This document shows, piece after piece, positions 45,388 through 54,759 of a DNA stretch of 64,000 nt. Position numbers and translations under genes: made by a program. The DNA lies in assembly GCA_024743255.1 (NCBI GenBank), contig JANSWY010000014.1, positions 1 to 64,000 on the forward strand, given 5' to 3'. This DNA is from a bacterium. GTDB taxonomy: Bacteria > Bacteroidota > Bacteroidia > Cytophagales > Cyclobacteriaceae. The notes beneath the pieces are model-generated. The model was not told the origin of the DNA, searched no databases, and was given only the letters and a program-made list of their open reading frames with translations. The first letter of the stretch is position 1, and each line of letters starts with the position of its first letter.

Positions 45388-46295
45388 TGAGGATATTTAT
45401 TTTATTACTTGGTGTTTTGGTCTTTGTAGTCCCTTTTGACTCCAAAGCACAGTTAGATCCACTATACAGTCAGTATCAGTTTAATCAATTAATGATAAAC
45501 CCTGCATATGCTGGTGCCTACAAAAGAATTAGTTTGGGAGCTAATACAAGAGTGCAATGGGCCGGATTAGAAGGAGCTCCGGTTACCAATACCATTACAG
45601 CGAGTAGCTCTATTGGAAACTCGGTAGGAGTAGGAGCTATGTTAATTGATGACCGACTTGGAATCAACAGGACAACCGAATTCAATGTCTCAGGTGCGTA
45701 CTTTATCAATACAGGTCTAAATAGATTTGGTTTTGGAATTCAGGGTGGTCTTGTGAATTATGGATTTGATCTTAGCAAGCTGGATGAAGATGTCCTTGGA
45801 GATCCAGAATTGGCATTGACTAACAGTGATTATACTAAACCGAATTTCGGAACAGGAATATTCTATTTAGCTCCATCATATTATGTTGGTTTTTCAATTC
45901 CTAGAATACTTGAAGTAAGTCTGGAAGATGGTGTTGAGGAAAGCACTCGATATAAAAGACATTATTATTTCTCAGGAGGTTATGTATTAAATACCAAGAA
46001 CTTTGTTGATATCAAACTGAGTTCGTTGCTTAGAGTAGTGAATGGAGGAACATCAGTTGATTTGGGAGCAACTTTCATCTTAAGTGATATGATATGGGCT
46101 GGAATCTCATTTAGAAACCTTAATAGCGCAATTCTAACAGGTCAGGTTCAGATAAATGAGCAATTTAGAGTTGGATATACTTTTGAGTTACCAACAAATG
46201 ATTTAATAAATTCTTCAGTGGGTACTCATGAACTTATGATCGCTTACGATTTGGCTCCATTGAGTGGGCAAACAATTAGTGCAAGATACTTTTAA
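45387..46295 (+). CDS. PorP/SprF-family type IX secretion outer-membrane protein
   Basis: A 302-residue outer-membrane barrel. A signal peptide (residues 1-22) is followed by the family opening QLDPLYSQYQFNQLMINPAYAGAYKRISLGANTRVQW and repeated strands ending in ISARYF, with the terminal aromatic. Proteins of this family secrete or tether specific type B T9SS substrates. Here the substrate is very likely the gene product immediately upstream, whose stop codon overlaps this start. A perfect hairpin follows the gene. Confidence 0.93.
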   Translation: MRIFILLLGVLVFVVPFDSKAQLDPLYSQYQFNQLMINPAYAGAYKRISLGANTRVQWAGLEGAPVTNTITASSSIGNSVGVGAMLIDDRLGINRTTEFNVSGAYFINTGLNRFGFGIQGGLVNYGFDLSKLDEDVLGDPELALTNSDYTKPNFGTGIFYLAPSYYVGFSIPRILEVSLEDGVEESTRYKRHYYFSGGYVLNTKNFVDIKLSSLLRVVNGGTSVDLGATFILSDMIWAGISFRNLNSAILTGQVQINEQFRVGYTFELPTNDLINSSVGTHELMIAYDLAPLSGQTISARYF

Positions 46296-46301
46296 AGAAA
46301 C

Positions 46302-46325
46302 AGGCTGACAATAGAAGGTCAGCCT
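46302..46325 (+). terminator. Hairpin ending the surface-fibre cassette
   Basis: AGGCTGAC-aatagaag-GTCAGCCT is a perfect 8-bp stem seven bases after the stop of the PorP/SprF gene. No strong T-run follows, so efficiency is uncertain. Confidence 0.6.
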
Positions 46326-46367
46326 GATATTACAGCTTAAACTAATAAATAGAGTAGTTAAATTTTT

Positions 46368-47174
46368 CTAGTATAGTACTCCTAATGCTGTTTGGTCACT
46401 TGAAGTAAATGGTCTGTCACCTTCCGGGCTTCCACAAGCCAACATCCATGAATTTGCAGATGGACCGGTAGGCGTACCAGGGATGTAATTTGCTCCTACA
46501 CCTCCATCACCTTCATTATCAGTCGATCCTCCACAACTATAGCTTCTATCCATATAATCTGTATGACGGAAACCAATGCAGTGCCCCATTTCGTGAGCGA
46601 TTGTAGTTGCAATTCCATTAATATTCGACACATTGTCATAATAAGCTCTGGTCATTAAGATCTCGTTATGGGGATTTCCTGATGCAGTTGGAAACCCTGC
46701 TGAACCAAGAATACCAAAGAACCTATACCACCAAGGAGAAGCTCTTATTGTCATATCAGCTCCACTCGAACTAGATACTCTTTGGAAAGTTATTGTTAAG
46801 CTCTCCGCATTGTATCTGGCAATTGCAATATCTGTTGCATCAACATATCTCTGAGGCATGTTAACATAGACACTGATTACCCTTGGGGTTCCGGTAACTA
46901 AATTGTCCGTGGAATAATGTTCAACATTTGGAACAAGATTCCCTGGATTCATTTTATCAAGATCAGTCAATGAGATGTGAATGTCTTTCTCAATAATCAA
47001 TGTGTTATTATAAAGAATTACATCCTCGGTACTGAAACCCAAAGCTTCGATTTTATCAAGGACGGCTTGCGAAATTTCCTGAGCTTGTGGTGCTTCAGAT
47101 TCTTCTTGCTTACATGAAAAAACAACAATAGAAAAAAGGCAACAGATAGCTGCCCATCTGAGTGATTTATACAT
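46368..47174 (-). CDS. M57-type zinc metalloprotease lipoprotein (HEIGH family)
   Basis: A 268-residue lipoprotein with lipobox VVFSC (C21). The zinc-binding motif is H194-E-M-G-H198-C-I-G-F-R-H204, the extended HExxHxxGxxH form of metzincins, within the dual-action HEIGH/M57 family. The C-terminal part contains a YSCGGSTDNEGDGGVGANYI segment and a region with cysteines that may form disulfides. Probably a periplasmic or surface protease. It is monocistronic and convergent with the surface cassette. Confidence 0.88.
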   Translation of the reverse strand: MYKSLRWAAICCLFSIVVFSCKQEESEAPQAQEISQAVLDKIEALGFSTEDVILYNNTLIIEKDIHISLTDLDKMNPGNLVPNVEHYSTDNLVTGTPRVISVYVNMPQRYVDATDIAIARYNAESLTITFQRVSSSSGADMTIRASPWWYRFFGILGSAGFPTASGNPHNEILMTRAYYDNVSNINGIATTIAHEMGHCIGFRHTDYMDRSYSCGGSTDNEGDGGVGANYIPGTPTGPSANSWMLACGSPEGDRPFTSSDQTALGVLY

Positions 47175-47423
47175 AATGAAATAATGGTTTGGTTAGATTC
47201 TAAAAGAAGTGTAATTTTTTATTATTTCAAAATGATTGAATAATATTTTTAAATTCGCAATATAATGTGTTATCATTTGATAATATGATAATGAAATTGA
47301 TCTTGATTTTAGTTCTGAATTCTTTTTTACAAATAACGGTATTATATACTTTGAGAACTGAATTTTGAGATTTATCAGGAGAATATTTTTACATTTGTCC
47401 CCTAATCCAAATGAAAATTGATA
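47175..47423. other. AT-rich divergent intergenic region
   Basis: These 249 bases are very AT-rich and must hold the promoters of both divergent genes. No operator, repeat or RNA gene was identified. Confidence 0.4.
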
Positions 47424-47939
47424 ATGAAAAAATTATTATTAGCAATCTCAATGATGGGGATTCTATTTGCTTGTTCTACAAATTCTGAGAATAGCACGAA
47501 AGTAGAAGGGAATCAGGAAGCTGTTAAAACTCAAGTTGAAACAGGTGATTTCTTAACCTTTGGAACTTCCATTACTTCAGAGAATGCAATGCCTGCTACA
47601 GATTTTTTAAGTTCTTTCAATGATGATTCTACATTTGTAAAGCTAACCGGCAAAGTGGATGCAGTTTGTCAAAAGAAAGGATGCTGGATGAATATTGACC
47701 TTGACAATGGAGAAACTATGAAGGTTACTTTCAAGGACTATGGATTCTTTGTTCCAAAGGACATTGCTGGTAAGAAGGTGGTAATAGAAGGTAAGGCGTT
47801 AAGAAAGATTACTCCAGTAGCTGAGCTAAAGCACTATGCTGAAGATGCTGGTAAATCACAAGAAGAGATTGATGCCATCACAGAAGACAAGAAACAAGTA
47901 GTATTTGAAGCAGAAGGAGTTTTGGTTTCTAAAATCTAA
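47424..47939 (+). CDS. DUF4920 lipoprotein
   Basis: About 171 residues with lipobox GILFACS. The mature domain matches DUF4920: KLTGKVDAVCQKKGCWMNIDL, GETMKVTFKDYGFFVPKDIAGKKVVIEG, with a conserved CxxxGCW cysteine pair that could bind metal or form a disulfide. A periplasmic or outer-membrane-attached OB-like domain. The ATG of MKKLLLAIS is used; an in-frame TTG six bases upstream is unlikely. It is followed by a perfect terminator. Confidence 0.88.
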   Translation: MKKLLLAISMMGILFACSTNSENSTKVEGNQEAVKTQVETGDFLTFGTSITSENAMPATDFLSSFNDDSTFVKLTGKVDAVCQKKGCWMNIDLDNGETMKVTFKDYGFFVPKDIAGKKVVIEGKALRKITPVAELKHYAEDAGKSQEEIDAITEDKKQVVFEAEGVLVSKI

Positions 47940-47965
47940 CTTGCAAAAGATATCAAATTGATTCT

Positions 47966-47996
47966 AACCTCAGGAATGATATAATCCTGAGGTTTT
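47966..47996. terminator. Bidirectional terminator between convergent genes
   Basis: AACCTCAGGA pairs perfectly with TCCTGAGGTT (10 bp), followed by a T-rich tract. It overlaps the stop codon of the convergent minus-strand gene. Confidence 0.85.
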
Positions 47997-48347
47997 CTTT
48001 TTTTGAAATATTCTTCTGAAACTGTTTCCTGCCAACATTCCAAATCCGGCTGCTATTCCTCCTATAATCGCAGATAGGATTAGTAAGGAGGTTACATCAT
48101 TAATCATTGGAATTAGCTCAACGATTTTAGTGGACATGATTGAGTCAGTTTCAGTATCTACCTTCCAGGCATAACCTAACCATAGAATTCCTCCTCCAAG
48201 GAACCCACTCACAAAACACCCAAAAGCATTTCCTGGTATCAGAGCTGCAATCACAAAACCAACGAGTACTATATTCCACCAAGGCATAACCGAGGATGCA
48301 AAAAATGAAATGCCTGCTAAAAGTATTATTCTTAATATTAATCTCAT
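47970..48347 (-). CDS. Small membrane protein downstream of the penicillin acylase-like gene
   Basis: A 125-residue protein with about four hydrophobic helices (ILRIILLAGISFFASSV, IVLVGFVIAALIPG, CFVSGFLGGGILWLGY, LLILSAIIGGIAAGFGMLAG) and a basic C-terminus (RRIFQKKKTSG). It starts seven bases after the stop of the acylase gene, so it is likely co-transcribed. Family not recognised with certainty; no function is proposed. Confidence 0.7.
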   Translation of the reverse strand: MRLILRIILLAGISFFASSVMPWWNIVLVGFVIAALIPGNAFGCFVSGFLGGGILWLGYAWKVDTETDSIMSTKIVELIPMINDVTSLLILSAIIGGIAAGFGMLAGNSFRRIFQKKKTSGLYHS

Positions 48348-48353
48348 ATCCTC

Positions 48354-50771
48354 TTAGTTTTGAAATTTAACTTGCCCAACAACCTGATCTATTTTAATCT
48401 CATCCTTAGAGCCAAAAAATAGCTCATTATACTCCCCATCTGCCCAATCTTCAATCATATGTCCCCACAACGGATTTCCAGGATTTCCAGATTGACTTCC
48501 AGGATATACTCCCCAGGCTTTTACCTGGCCATCTCCAAGTTCTACGACCATTCTCCAACTTGGACCGTGGGTAGTACTTGCAGCATTAACTATATTGTGA
48601 TTTCCCCCAATCTTAATTTCGGAAACAGTAAAAGGATCCAGACGTGCTAAATGTTGGGCTCTGGTATTTTTAAATTTGTACCATTCAATTGTCTTACCAG
48701 TTTCTTTTTTCCAGTTCTCTACAGAGTCCACTGCCTGTACAAATGATAAGTTGATTATATCTGTGAGTGTCTCCACTTTGTCTGTCTCCTGTATGTCGAA
48801 TAACTCCAGGTCAGGGTAGTTTTGCATGGCGTAAAAGGAATTGTAAGTTCTAGGTCTTCTTAACGCCAAACTATCACTTCTAAATTCATCCCAAGCGTTT
48901 TTAAGAAGGAAATCCTGCCACATTTCGAAGATACTTGGAGCTTTGTTCTCCGGGTTATTAAAGTAATCCCAGGATTTTAACAAATCTGCATACTCCAATT
49001 TCACCCCAACCAGTTGTGAAGAATCCAAAGAGTCAAGCATCATAGGTAAGTTTTCAGATGCGATATAATTAAAGTTATCATTTTGCAACTCCATAAGATC
49101 CTTGGTAGTAATATCATTCATAACAAGTAATCTCTCATTAATCCTTCTGTTTCTATAGAACTCAAATGAGTGGTCATATATGTAATAAGGATATGTGGAG
49201 TCTGCCGGGTGCTGATTCGCTGAGCTCACCCATCCACGTGGATCATTTTTCACATGCACATTTTGTTCTCTTGGAATAAAGCCTTGCCATTCGTGACTTC
49301 TTTTCCTTCCGTCCAACAGGAACTTACCTTGATTCTTCCACTTTATTGGATATTTCCCATGAATCCACAATGCATAATCACCTGATACACTTCCGAAAGA
49401 ATAGTTCTGAGGAGGCCCGGTAAAGTAAGTGAAGGCTTCTACAAAATCGTCATAATTTTTTGCTCTGTTAACCTTATAAACGGCCTTATACTCCAGTGAG
49501 GGATCATGGCTGGTCCATCTCATTGAAAAATTAACTTTCTGACCGTTTCCAAGAAAAGTCTCATCGTAAGTAACAGGTCCATGGTGTGTATAAACCACTG
49601 TATCATAAAAGGTATCTCCACCCAGAATGCCAATCTCTTCAATTCTTTTCTCTGTTTTCAGCCATTTGTTATCATATAAGTATTCATCGCGTAGATCATT
49701 TTTAAATTCTATGTAATACCAATCAACCAAATCTCTTTGTGCGTTGGTATTTCCCCATGCAATACTGTCGTTGAAACCGATAATTACTCCTGGCATTCCC
49801 GGTACCGTACTTCCCATAACATTCATCGTTGGGCTGCTCAGGTGGGCTACATACCATATTGAAGGCAAGTTGATCGCCAGATCTGGTTCATTACATAAAA
49901 TTACTTTGCCATTTGCTGTTTTGGATGGGCCAATTACAAAGCTGTTGCTGCCATTTTGAGGGTTTGGTTTTTCAATAGTGTTTTTGATAGTAATATCAGG
50001 GTAAGTACTATCAGGTATTCCAATTGGTTCTGGTTGGAAAGCCCATTCTGTTCCGACAGGAATGATGGGATCAACTCCTGGAAAGTAATCAGGGTTCAAT
50101 TTGTTGAATAACTCTGGGCCAAGCATTCTATAAGCGTTGGTGTTTTCCAAATCACTTTCTCCACTGGACAACATATTGGCCATTGACTTCATCATGATAC
50201 AACTTTTCAATGGAGTCCATTCTTCTGGCTCAAAATTCACCAGTTTATATTCAACTGGATAAGACTTAAAAGAAAGTGAGTTGATGTATGCGTTTATACC
50301 ATTTGTGTAAGCTTCTAACATGGCCATACTTTCCGGATCCTTTTTGATTTCTTCGAGTAGCCTTTCTGCACCAAATGTCAGCCCTTTTCTTCTTTGAGTC
50401 CTATCAAACGTTAAAGCTCCTTCACCAAGGATTTCAGAGATTCTCCCGGCAGTTGCTCTCACGCTCATTTCCATTTGCCAAAGTCTGTGGTAGGCTGTAA
50501 GGTAACCTTGCACAAAGTATGCGTCATTATCATTCTGCGCATAGATATGTGGTATTAGTAATTCGTCAAAAACCACATCAACTTCTGCTTGTAAGTTGGG
50601 ATGAGAGATGATTTCATCAATTGATAATGATTCTTTTTCACCATTTGCCCAAATTCCACTAAATGGGTTTAGTAGTTTTCCCAATGGTGGAATATCTTGG
50701 TATTTGATGTTTAGAAAAGTGGTAAGAGATATAGTGATTAATGCTGTAAAAATGAACCGGAGTACTTTCAT
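48354..50771 (-). CDS. Penicillin acylase-family N-terminal nucleophile hydrolase
   Basis: An 805-residue precursor. It begins with a hydrophobic helix (FIFTALITISLTTFL), an export signal or anchor, then the A-chain region with DELLIPHIYAQNDNDAYFVQGYLTAYHRLWQMEMSVR. The self-cleavage site is N273-G274|S275-N-S-F, so S275 would be the catalytic N-terminal serine of the B chain. Oxyanion and binding elements follow (GSTVPGMPGVIIGFNDSIAWGNTNA). The family hydrolyses amide bonds of penicillins, N-acyl-homoserine lactones or acylated peptides; the substrate here is unknown. A helical membrane gene follows in the same direction. Confidence 0.92.
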   Translation of the reverse strand: MKVLRFIFTALITISLTTFLNIKYQDIPPLGKLLNPFSGIWANGEKESLSIDEIISHPNLQAEVDVVFDELLIPHIYAQNDNDAYFVQGYLTAYHRLWQMEMSVRATAGRISEILGEGALTFDRTQRRKGLTFGAERLLEEIKKDPESMAMLEAYTNGINAYINSLSFKSYPVEYKLVNFEPEEWTPLKSCIMMKSMANMLSSGESDLENTNAYRMLGPELFNKLNPDYFPGVDPIIPVGTEWAFQPEPIGIPDSTYPDITIKNTIEKPNPQNGSNSFVIGPSKTANGKVILCNEPDLAINLPSIWYVAHLSSPTMNVMGSTVPGMPGVIIGFNDSIAWGNTNAQRDLVDWYYIEFKNDLRDEYLYDNKWLKTEKRIEEIGILGGDTFYDTVVYTHHGPVTYDETFLGNGQKVNFSMRWTSHDPSLEYKAVYKVNRAKNYDDFVEAFTYFTGPPQNYSFGSVSGDYALWIHGKYPIKWKNQGKFLLDGRKRSHEWQGFIPREQNVHVKNDPRGWVSSANQHPADSTYPYYIYDHSFEFYRNRRINERLLVMNDITTKDLMELQNDNFNYIASENLPMMLDSLDSSQLVGVKLEYADLLKSWDYFNNPENKAPSIFEMWQDFLLKNAWDEFRSDSLALRRPRTYNSFYAMQNYPDLELFDIQETDKVETLTDIINLSFVQAVDSVENWKKETGKTIEWYKFKNTRAQHLARLDPFTVSEIKIGGNHNIVNAASTTHGPSWRMVVELGDGQVKAWGVYPGSQSGNPGNPLWGHMIEDWADGEYNELFFGSKDEIKIDQVVGQVKFQN

Positions 50772-50850
50772 GCGCGAAAAATAGAATAATTTAGATGATT
50801 ATCATAATTTTCATCCAATATTAAAATTGTTATAATTATCCGATTTGATA

Positions 50851-51432
50851 ATGATGTATCCTCAAGTGATAAAACCAATTTTGGACTGGCTACTTGCTTT
50901 GATGCTTGTGGTGCTCGCAACACCTCTCATGATTGGGATAATGGCAATTCTAAGGTTAACCCAACGTCATGTTTTTTATGTCCAGGAAAGACCTGGGAAT
51001 AAAGAGGAAGTTTTCAATATGTATAAATTTAGAACTCTTCGATATAATGATATGGATGATGAAAGTCCATCAAATAATTTCACAAAGTTTTTGAGAAAGT
51101 CTTCACTTGATGAGTTACCTCAGTTGATTAATGTGTTGAAAGGTGAAATGAGTTTTGTTGGACCCAGACCATTACTTAAGGAATATCTTGAGCTATACTC
51201 TGAAACCCATAAAAAAAGACATGATGTGAAGCCGGGAATAACCGGACTTGCTCAGGTAAATGGTAGAAACCTTATATCCTGGGAAGAAAGACTGGATCTG
51301 GATTACCAATACACTAAAAAGATCTCATTTTTACTTGATTTGAAAATTGTTCTACTTACTTTCAGAAATCTTTTCTTAAAGCCTGATATGGGATCAAGTA
51401 TCACAATGCCCAGATTTAAAGGATACCAATAA
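50851..51432 (+). CDS. Bacterial sugar-phosphate transferase (PglC/WbaP C-terminal type)
   Basis: About 194 residues. An N-terminal membrane helix or re-entrant segment (LLALMLVVLATPLMIGIMAIL) is followed by the conserved transferase core: FYVQERPGNKEEVFNMYKFRTL, LRKSSLDELPQLINVLKGEMSFVGPRPLL and KPGITGLAQVNGRN. Length and motifs match monotopic phosphoglycosyl transferases that move a sugar phosphate to undecaprenyl phosphate at the start of glycan assembly. A DegT-type aminotransferase gene follows three bases later. Start at ATG; an in-frame TTG is six bases upstream. Confidence 0.92.
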   Translation: MMYPQVIKPILDWLLALMLVVLATPLMIGIMAILRLTQRHVFYVQERPGNKEEVFNMYKFRTLRYNDMDDESPSNNFTKFLRKSSLDELPQLINVLKGEMSFVGPRPLLKEYLELYSETHKKRHDVKPGITGLAQVNGRNLISWEERLDLDYQYTKKISFLLDLKIVLLTFRNLFLKPDMGSSITMPRFKGYQ

Positions 51433-51435
51433 AAA

Positions 51436-52557
51436 TTGAAACAAACTAAAAGAATATATCTATCACCTCCTTACCAAAATGGTACAGAACAGGAATTATT
51501 AAACCGGGTTCTGCAAAATAACTGGTTGTCTACAGTGGGACCAGAATTAAAACTTTTTGAGGATTCAATTAAAAGTATCATTGGACAAGAAGTGCTTGCT
51601 GTCAACAGTGGAACTTCTGCTTTACATTTAATATTGAGTCAGATAGGAGTTAATCCAGGTGATGAAATATTGGTTAGTGATTTAACTTTTGTGGCAAGCA
51701 TCAATCCAATTAGATATATGGGTGCTGAACCAGTTCTTATAGATAGCGAACGACTTACATGGAATATTAATCCTGATATTCTTGAGGATGTTATCCTACG
51801 TAGAATTGAAACAGGCAAAAAGCCAAAGGCTGTGATTGTAGTTCACCTATATGGCATGCCAGCCCAGATAGAAAAGATTCACTCAATTTGTGAGAAATAC
51901 CAGATTACACTTATTGAAGATGCCGCAGAGGCTCTGGGGAGCACTTATTATAAAAAAGCACTTGGTACCTTTGGAGAATATGGGTTTCTTTCTTTTAACG
52001 GTAATAAGACTATTACAACCTCAGGTGGTGGAGCAGTAATTTGTTCAAAAAAGGAGCTTGACCACTTTTTGAAATTGGCAACCCAATCAAAGGATGAGGC
52101 ATTACATTACGAGCACTCAGAGCTAGGATACAACCACAGACTTAGCAATGTTTTAGCAGCCTTAGGTTTGGCTCAAATATCTGATCTTGATCATCGGGTG
52201 AAAAGAAAAAGAGAGATTTTTGAAAATTATCAAAATCATTTAGGAGACTACATGGACTTCCTTGAAGAACCCGACGGGTATTTTAGTAGCAGATGGCTTT
52301 CATGTGGATTATTTAGAGTTCCGGTTCAGATCAATGCACTCATCAGGAAATTAGATCAGGAATGCAATATAGAATGTAGACCAATCTGGAAACCGATGCA
52401 TTTACAACCTTTATATAAAGAAGCTACATTTTTTGGAAGCGGTGTGTCCAAGGATTTGTTCAATAACGGAATATGCCTTCCAAGTGGAGTTGGTCTCACT
52501 TTACCAGACCAGGAGTATGTAATAGATTCGTTTAAAAGGATTATCGAACGTTTATAG
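51436..52557 (+). CDS. DegT/DnrJ/EryC1/StrS-family sugar aminotransferase (PglE-like)
   Basis: A 373-residue PLP enzyme. Start is TTG, the only good one: the protein opens KRIYLSPPYQNGTEQELLNRVL, a known opening of PglE-type enzymes, and no ATG lies nearby. PLP-binding features are AVNSGTSALHL, the Asp in LIEDAAEALGS and the Schiff-base lysine K191 in SFNGNKTITTSGGGAV. It would form an amino sugar on UDP (bacillosamine-type). It lies three bases after the sugar transferase gene. The third gene of the usual trio, the PglD acetyltransferase, is absent here. Confidence 0.92.
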   Translation: MKQTKRIYLSPPYQNGTEQELLNRVLQNNWLSTVGPELKLFEDSIKSIIGQEVLAVNSGTSALHLILSQIGVNPGDEILVSDLTFVASINPIRYMGAEPVLIDSERLTWNINPDILEDVILRRIETGKKPKAVIVVHLYGMPAQIEKIHSICEKYQITLIEDAAEALGSTYYKKALGTFGEYGFLSFNGNKTITTSGGGAVICSKKELDHFLKLATQSKDEALHYEHSELGYNHRLSNVLAALGLAQISDLDHRVKRKREIFENYQNHLGDYMDFLEEPDGYFSSRWLSCGLFRVPVQINALIRKLDQECNIECRPIWKPMHLQPLYKEATFFGSGVSKDLFNNGICLPSGVGLTLPDQEYVIDSFKRIIERL

Positions 52558-53374
52558 GAAGGAAAAACTCTAATTTCACCTCTGCCATCCAGTAATGATC
52601 ATTGTTACCTGCATCTCCTCTACGTCCACCAGGAACCATTTGATCATAAGCCTCCACATTGACTAATGGAACTTCATCCTTTCTGTTTGAAAGTAATTCC
52701 TGAGTGAGATTATCATATGGTCCTCCATAGGTATTTGACACATCATCTAGGTAATCTGTAAATGTTACCCGATAACCCGCTTCAAATATGACGTTCATAA
52801 ACTTTGTAACTCGTCCCTTGAATCCAATTCCTGCTGGAATCACCAAACTGTATTTCCCATATTTCAGTCCCTCAGTTTCATACTTCCTTAGGAATAGTTT
52901 TTCGCCTCCCAATTTGGTGTATGGATTATATCTCATAACCCCAACGCCAACAGCAACAAAAGGGTCCCAGGTTCTTCTTTTGTGGTATTTGCCACTATAC
53001 TTATTTAAATAGAAGATCCCTTGTAGGTTGAACTCAATATTATTGGATTGAAAAGAAAGGTTTCTTTGTCTGGCGAAGGAAGAATCTGCGGCATTGGTAT
53101 CATTGCCTTTAAGGCCAAAGAATGTTAATTCTACCCGAGCACCAACATGATCGTAAAGACGAGCCTCAAAACCAAGATTTAGGTTTCTGATGCCAGTAGC
53201 AAGTAGTTTTCCATGGTTTAATTCTCCATTGTAACCATTTCTTCCAATACCAATACTGGTGCTGAAATAACGATCATTAAAGATGTTACCAAAGAAATTT
53301 TGCGCACTACCTAATAAAGGCATGGCAATCAATACCAATATGATGATTCTTCTGTAAAACACTTGTTGCAACAC
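52541..53374 (-). CDS. DUF6089-like outer-membrane beta-barrel protein
   Basis: A 277-residue protein with an N-terminal signal sequence (RIIILVLIAMPLLGSAQ). The mature part opens NFFGNIFNDRYFSTSIGIGRNGYNGEL, followed by alternating strands (VGARVELTFFGLKG, VIPAGIGFKGRVTKFMNVIFEAGYRVTFTDY) and ends in AEVKLEFFLPINVR. The opening and length match DUF6089 family proteins of Bacteroidota. Predicted outer-membrane barrel of unknown function. It converges with the aminotransferase gene and overlaps its end by 17 bases. Confidence 0.82.
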   Translation of the reverse strand: MLQQVFYRRIIILVLIAMPLLGSAQNFFGNIFNDRYFSTSIGIGRNGYNGELNHGKLLATGIRNLNLGFEARLYDHVGARVELTFFGLKGNDTNAADSSFARQRNLSFQSNNIEFNLQGIFYLNKYSGKYHKRRTWDPFVAVGVGVMRYNPYTKLGGEKLFLRKYETEGLKYGKYSLVIPAGIGFKGRVTKFMNVIFEAGYRVTFTDYLDDVSNTYGGPYDNLTQELLSNRKDEVPLVNVEAYDQMVPGGRRGDAGNNDHYWMAEVKLEFFLPINVR

Positions 53375-53664
53375 AAAATAAGACTTTAAAAATACAAGAA
53401 TCCTGAGATAGAACGTGCTATGTTTAGAATTATTTGTGATTTGATAGCGTCAAATAAATCTAAAATTAGCTTAATGTTACCGATTGTCCTGATTTCCGAC
53501 CAAATTAAGCATTAGTTACCATAAAATTTTGTGGATACCCTAAATGCAATTAGTTTCACAAGATATTTTGAACAAAGGTTCAATTTGTACAGTTAACGGC
53601 ATAATTGTTCCTCATTCAATATTATATTACAGTTTGGGACAATAGAGTGCTTTAAGCAAGAAAC
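53375..53664. other. Intergenic region before the desaturase gene
   Basis: A 290-base AT-rich region. It should hold the promoters of the minus-strand barrel gene and the plus-strand desaturase gene. No TAnnTTTG-type pair at standard spacing, repeat or RNA gene was found. Confidence 0.35.
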
Positions 53665-54759
53665 ATGATCCGATACAAGTTTTCCAAACAGATTAATCAA
53701 GAATTTACTGCAATTTTGAAGAGCCGTGTCAACGCCTATTTCAAAGAAACTGACCTTAGCCAAAATGGTGGAGCTCAGATGATTGTGAAGTCTATTGTAG
53801 CGCTTTCATTGTATTTTGGACCTTTTGCTTTCGTTCTTTTCAGCGGAGTAACCAACTTATGGATACTTTTTGGATTATATCTATTGATGGGTTTAAGCGC
53901 TTCTTTTATTGGAACAGCAGTAATGCATGATGCACTTCATAGTTCATACTCTAAGAATAAGGCTGTTAATTATATCATGGGAATTTCAGCAGTTATGCTT
54001 GGTGCGGACCCAAACATGTGGAAGTTTCAACATAATGTACTGCATCATACCTATACCAATATTGAACATGCAGATGAAGATATTGCCAGTCGATATGTAT
54101 TTAGGTTTACTCCAAATCAGCCTAAAAGATGGTTTCACAGATATCAGCACATTTACGCCGTGCTATTCTACGCAATGTCTACAATTCTTTGGGTGACTTA
54201 CCGTGATTTTGTCAAGATAGTTACTTATAAAAAGAAGGGCTTAATCAAATCTAAACAGGAGTTTCGAAGACTTTACGCTAAAATGGTGGTTAGAAAAATA
54301 GTGTACTATTCGATATTCATAGGTCTCCCTGTGTTATTAACACCTTTATCAATTTGGATCATTTTGGCACTTTGGGCTACCATGTTAGTAGTTACTGGAG
54401 TTTTACTGAGTTTAATTTTCCAATCCGCCCATGTAGTGCCTTCAACAGAATTTATTTCACAGGATTCTGAAATAATTGAGCAAAACTGGACAGTTCATCA
54501 AATCGTTACCACTTCAAACTTTGCCATGCACAATAAGGTGCTCTCATGGTTTATTGGCGGATTAAATTATCAGGTAGAGCATCATTTGTTTCCGAATATT
54601 TGCCACATCCACTATCCTAAGATTGCCAAAATAGTACAAGCAACAACCAAGGAGTATAATCTTCCTTATTTTGCTGAGAAGACATTTTTTAGTGCAGTTT
54701 GGAAGCACTTCAAGATGTTGAGGGATTTAGGCAAGAAAGAAAATCTGGTTACTGCTTAA
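53665..54759 (+). CDS. Membrane fatty acid desaturase
   Basis: A 364-residue integral membrane di-iron enzyme with all three histidine boxes: H88-DALH (MHDALHSSYS), H123-NVLHH (FQHNVLHHTYTN) and QVEHH (H306-H307, in LNYQVEHHLFPN). The QxxHH third box is typical of front-end acyl desaturases and of the acyl-CoA/acyl-lipid desaturases of marine Bacteroidota. It introduces a cis double bond into membrane fatty acids, which fits cold adaptation of membranes. Transmembrane helices lie between the boxes. Its end overlaps the convergent acetyltransferase gene. Confidence 0.92.
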   Translation: MIRYKFSKQINQEFTAILKSRVNAYFKETDLSQNGGAQMIVKSIVALSLYFGPFAFVLFSGVTNLWILFGLYLLMGLSASFIGTAVMHDALHSSYSKNKAVNYIMGISAVMLGADPNMWKFQHNVLHHTYTNIEHADEDIASRYVFRFTPNQPKRWFHRYQHIYAVLFYAMSTILWVTYRDFVKIVTYKKKGLIKSKQEFRRLYAKMVVRKIVYYSIFIGLPVLLTPLSIWIILALWATMLVVTGVLLSLIFQSAHVVPSTEFISQDSEIIEQNWTVHQIVTTSNFAMHNKVLSWFIGGLNYQVEHHLFPNICHIHYPKIAKIVQATTKEYNLPYFAEKTFFSAVWKHFKMLRDLGKKENLVTA

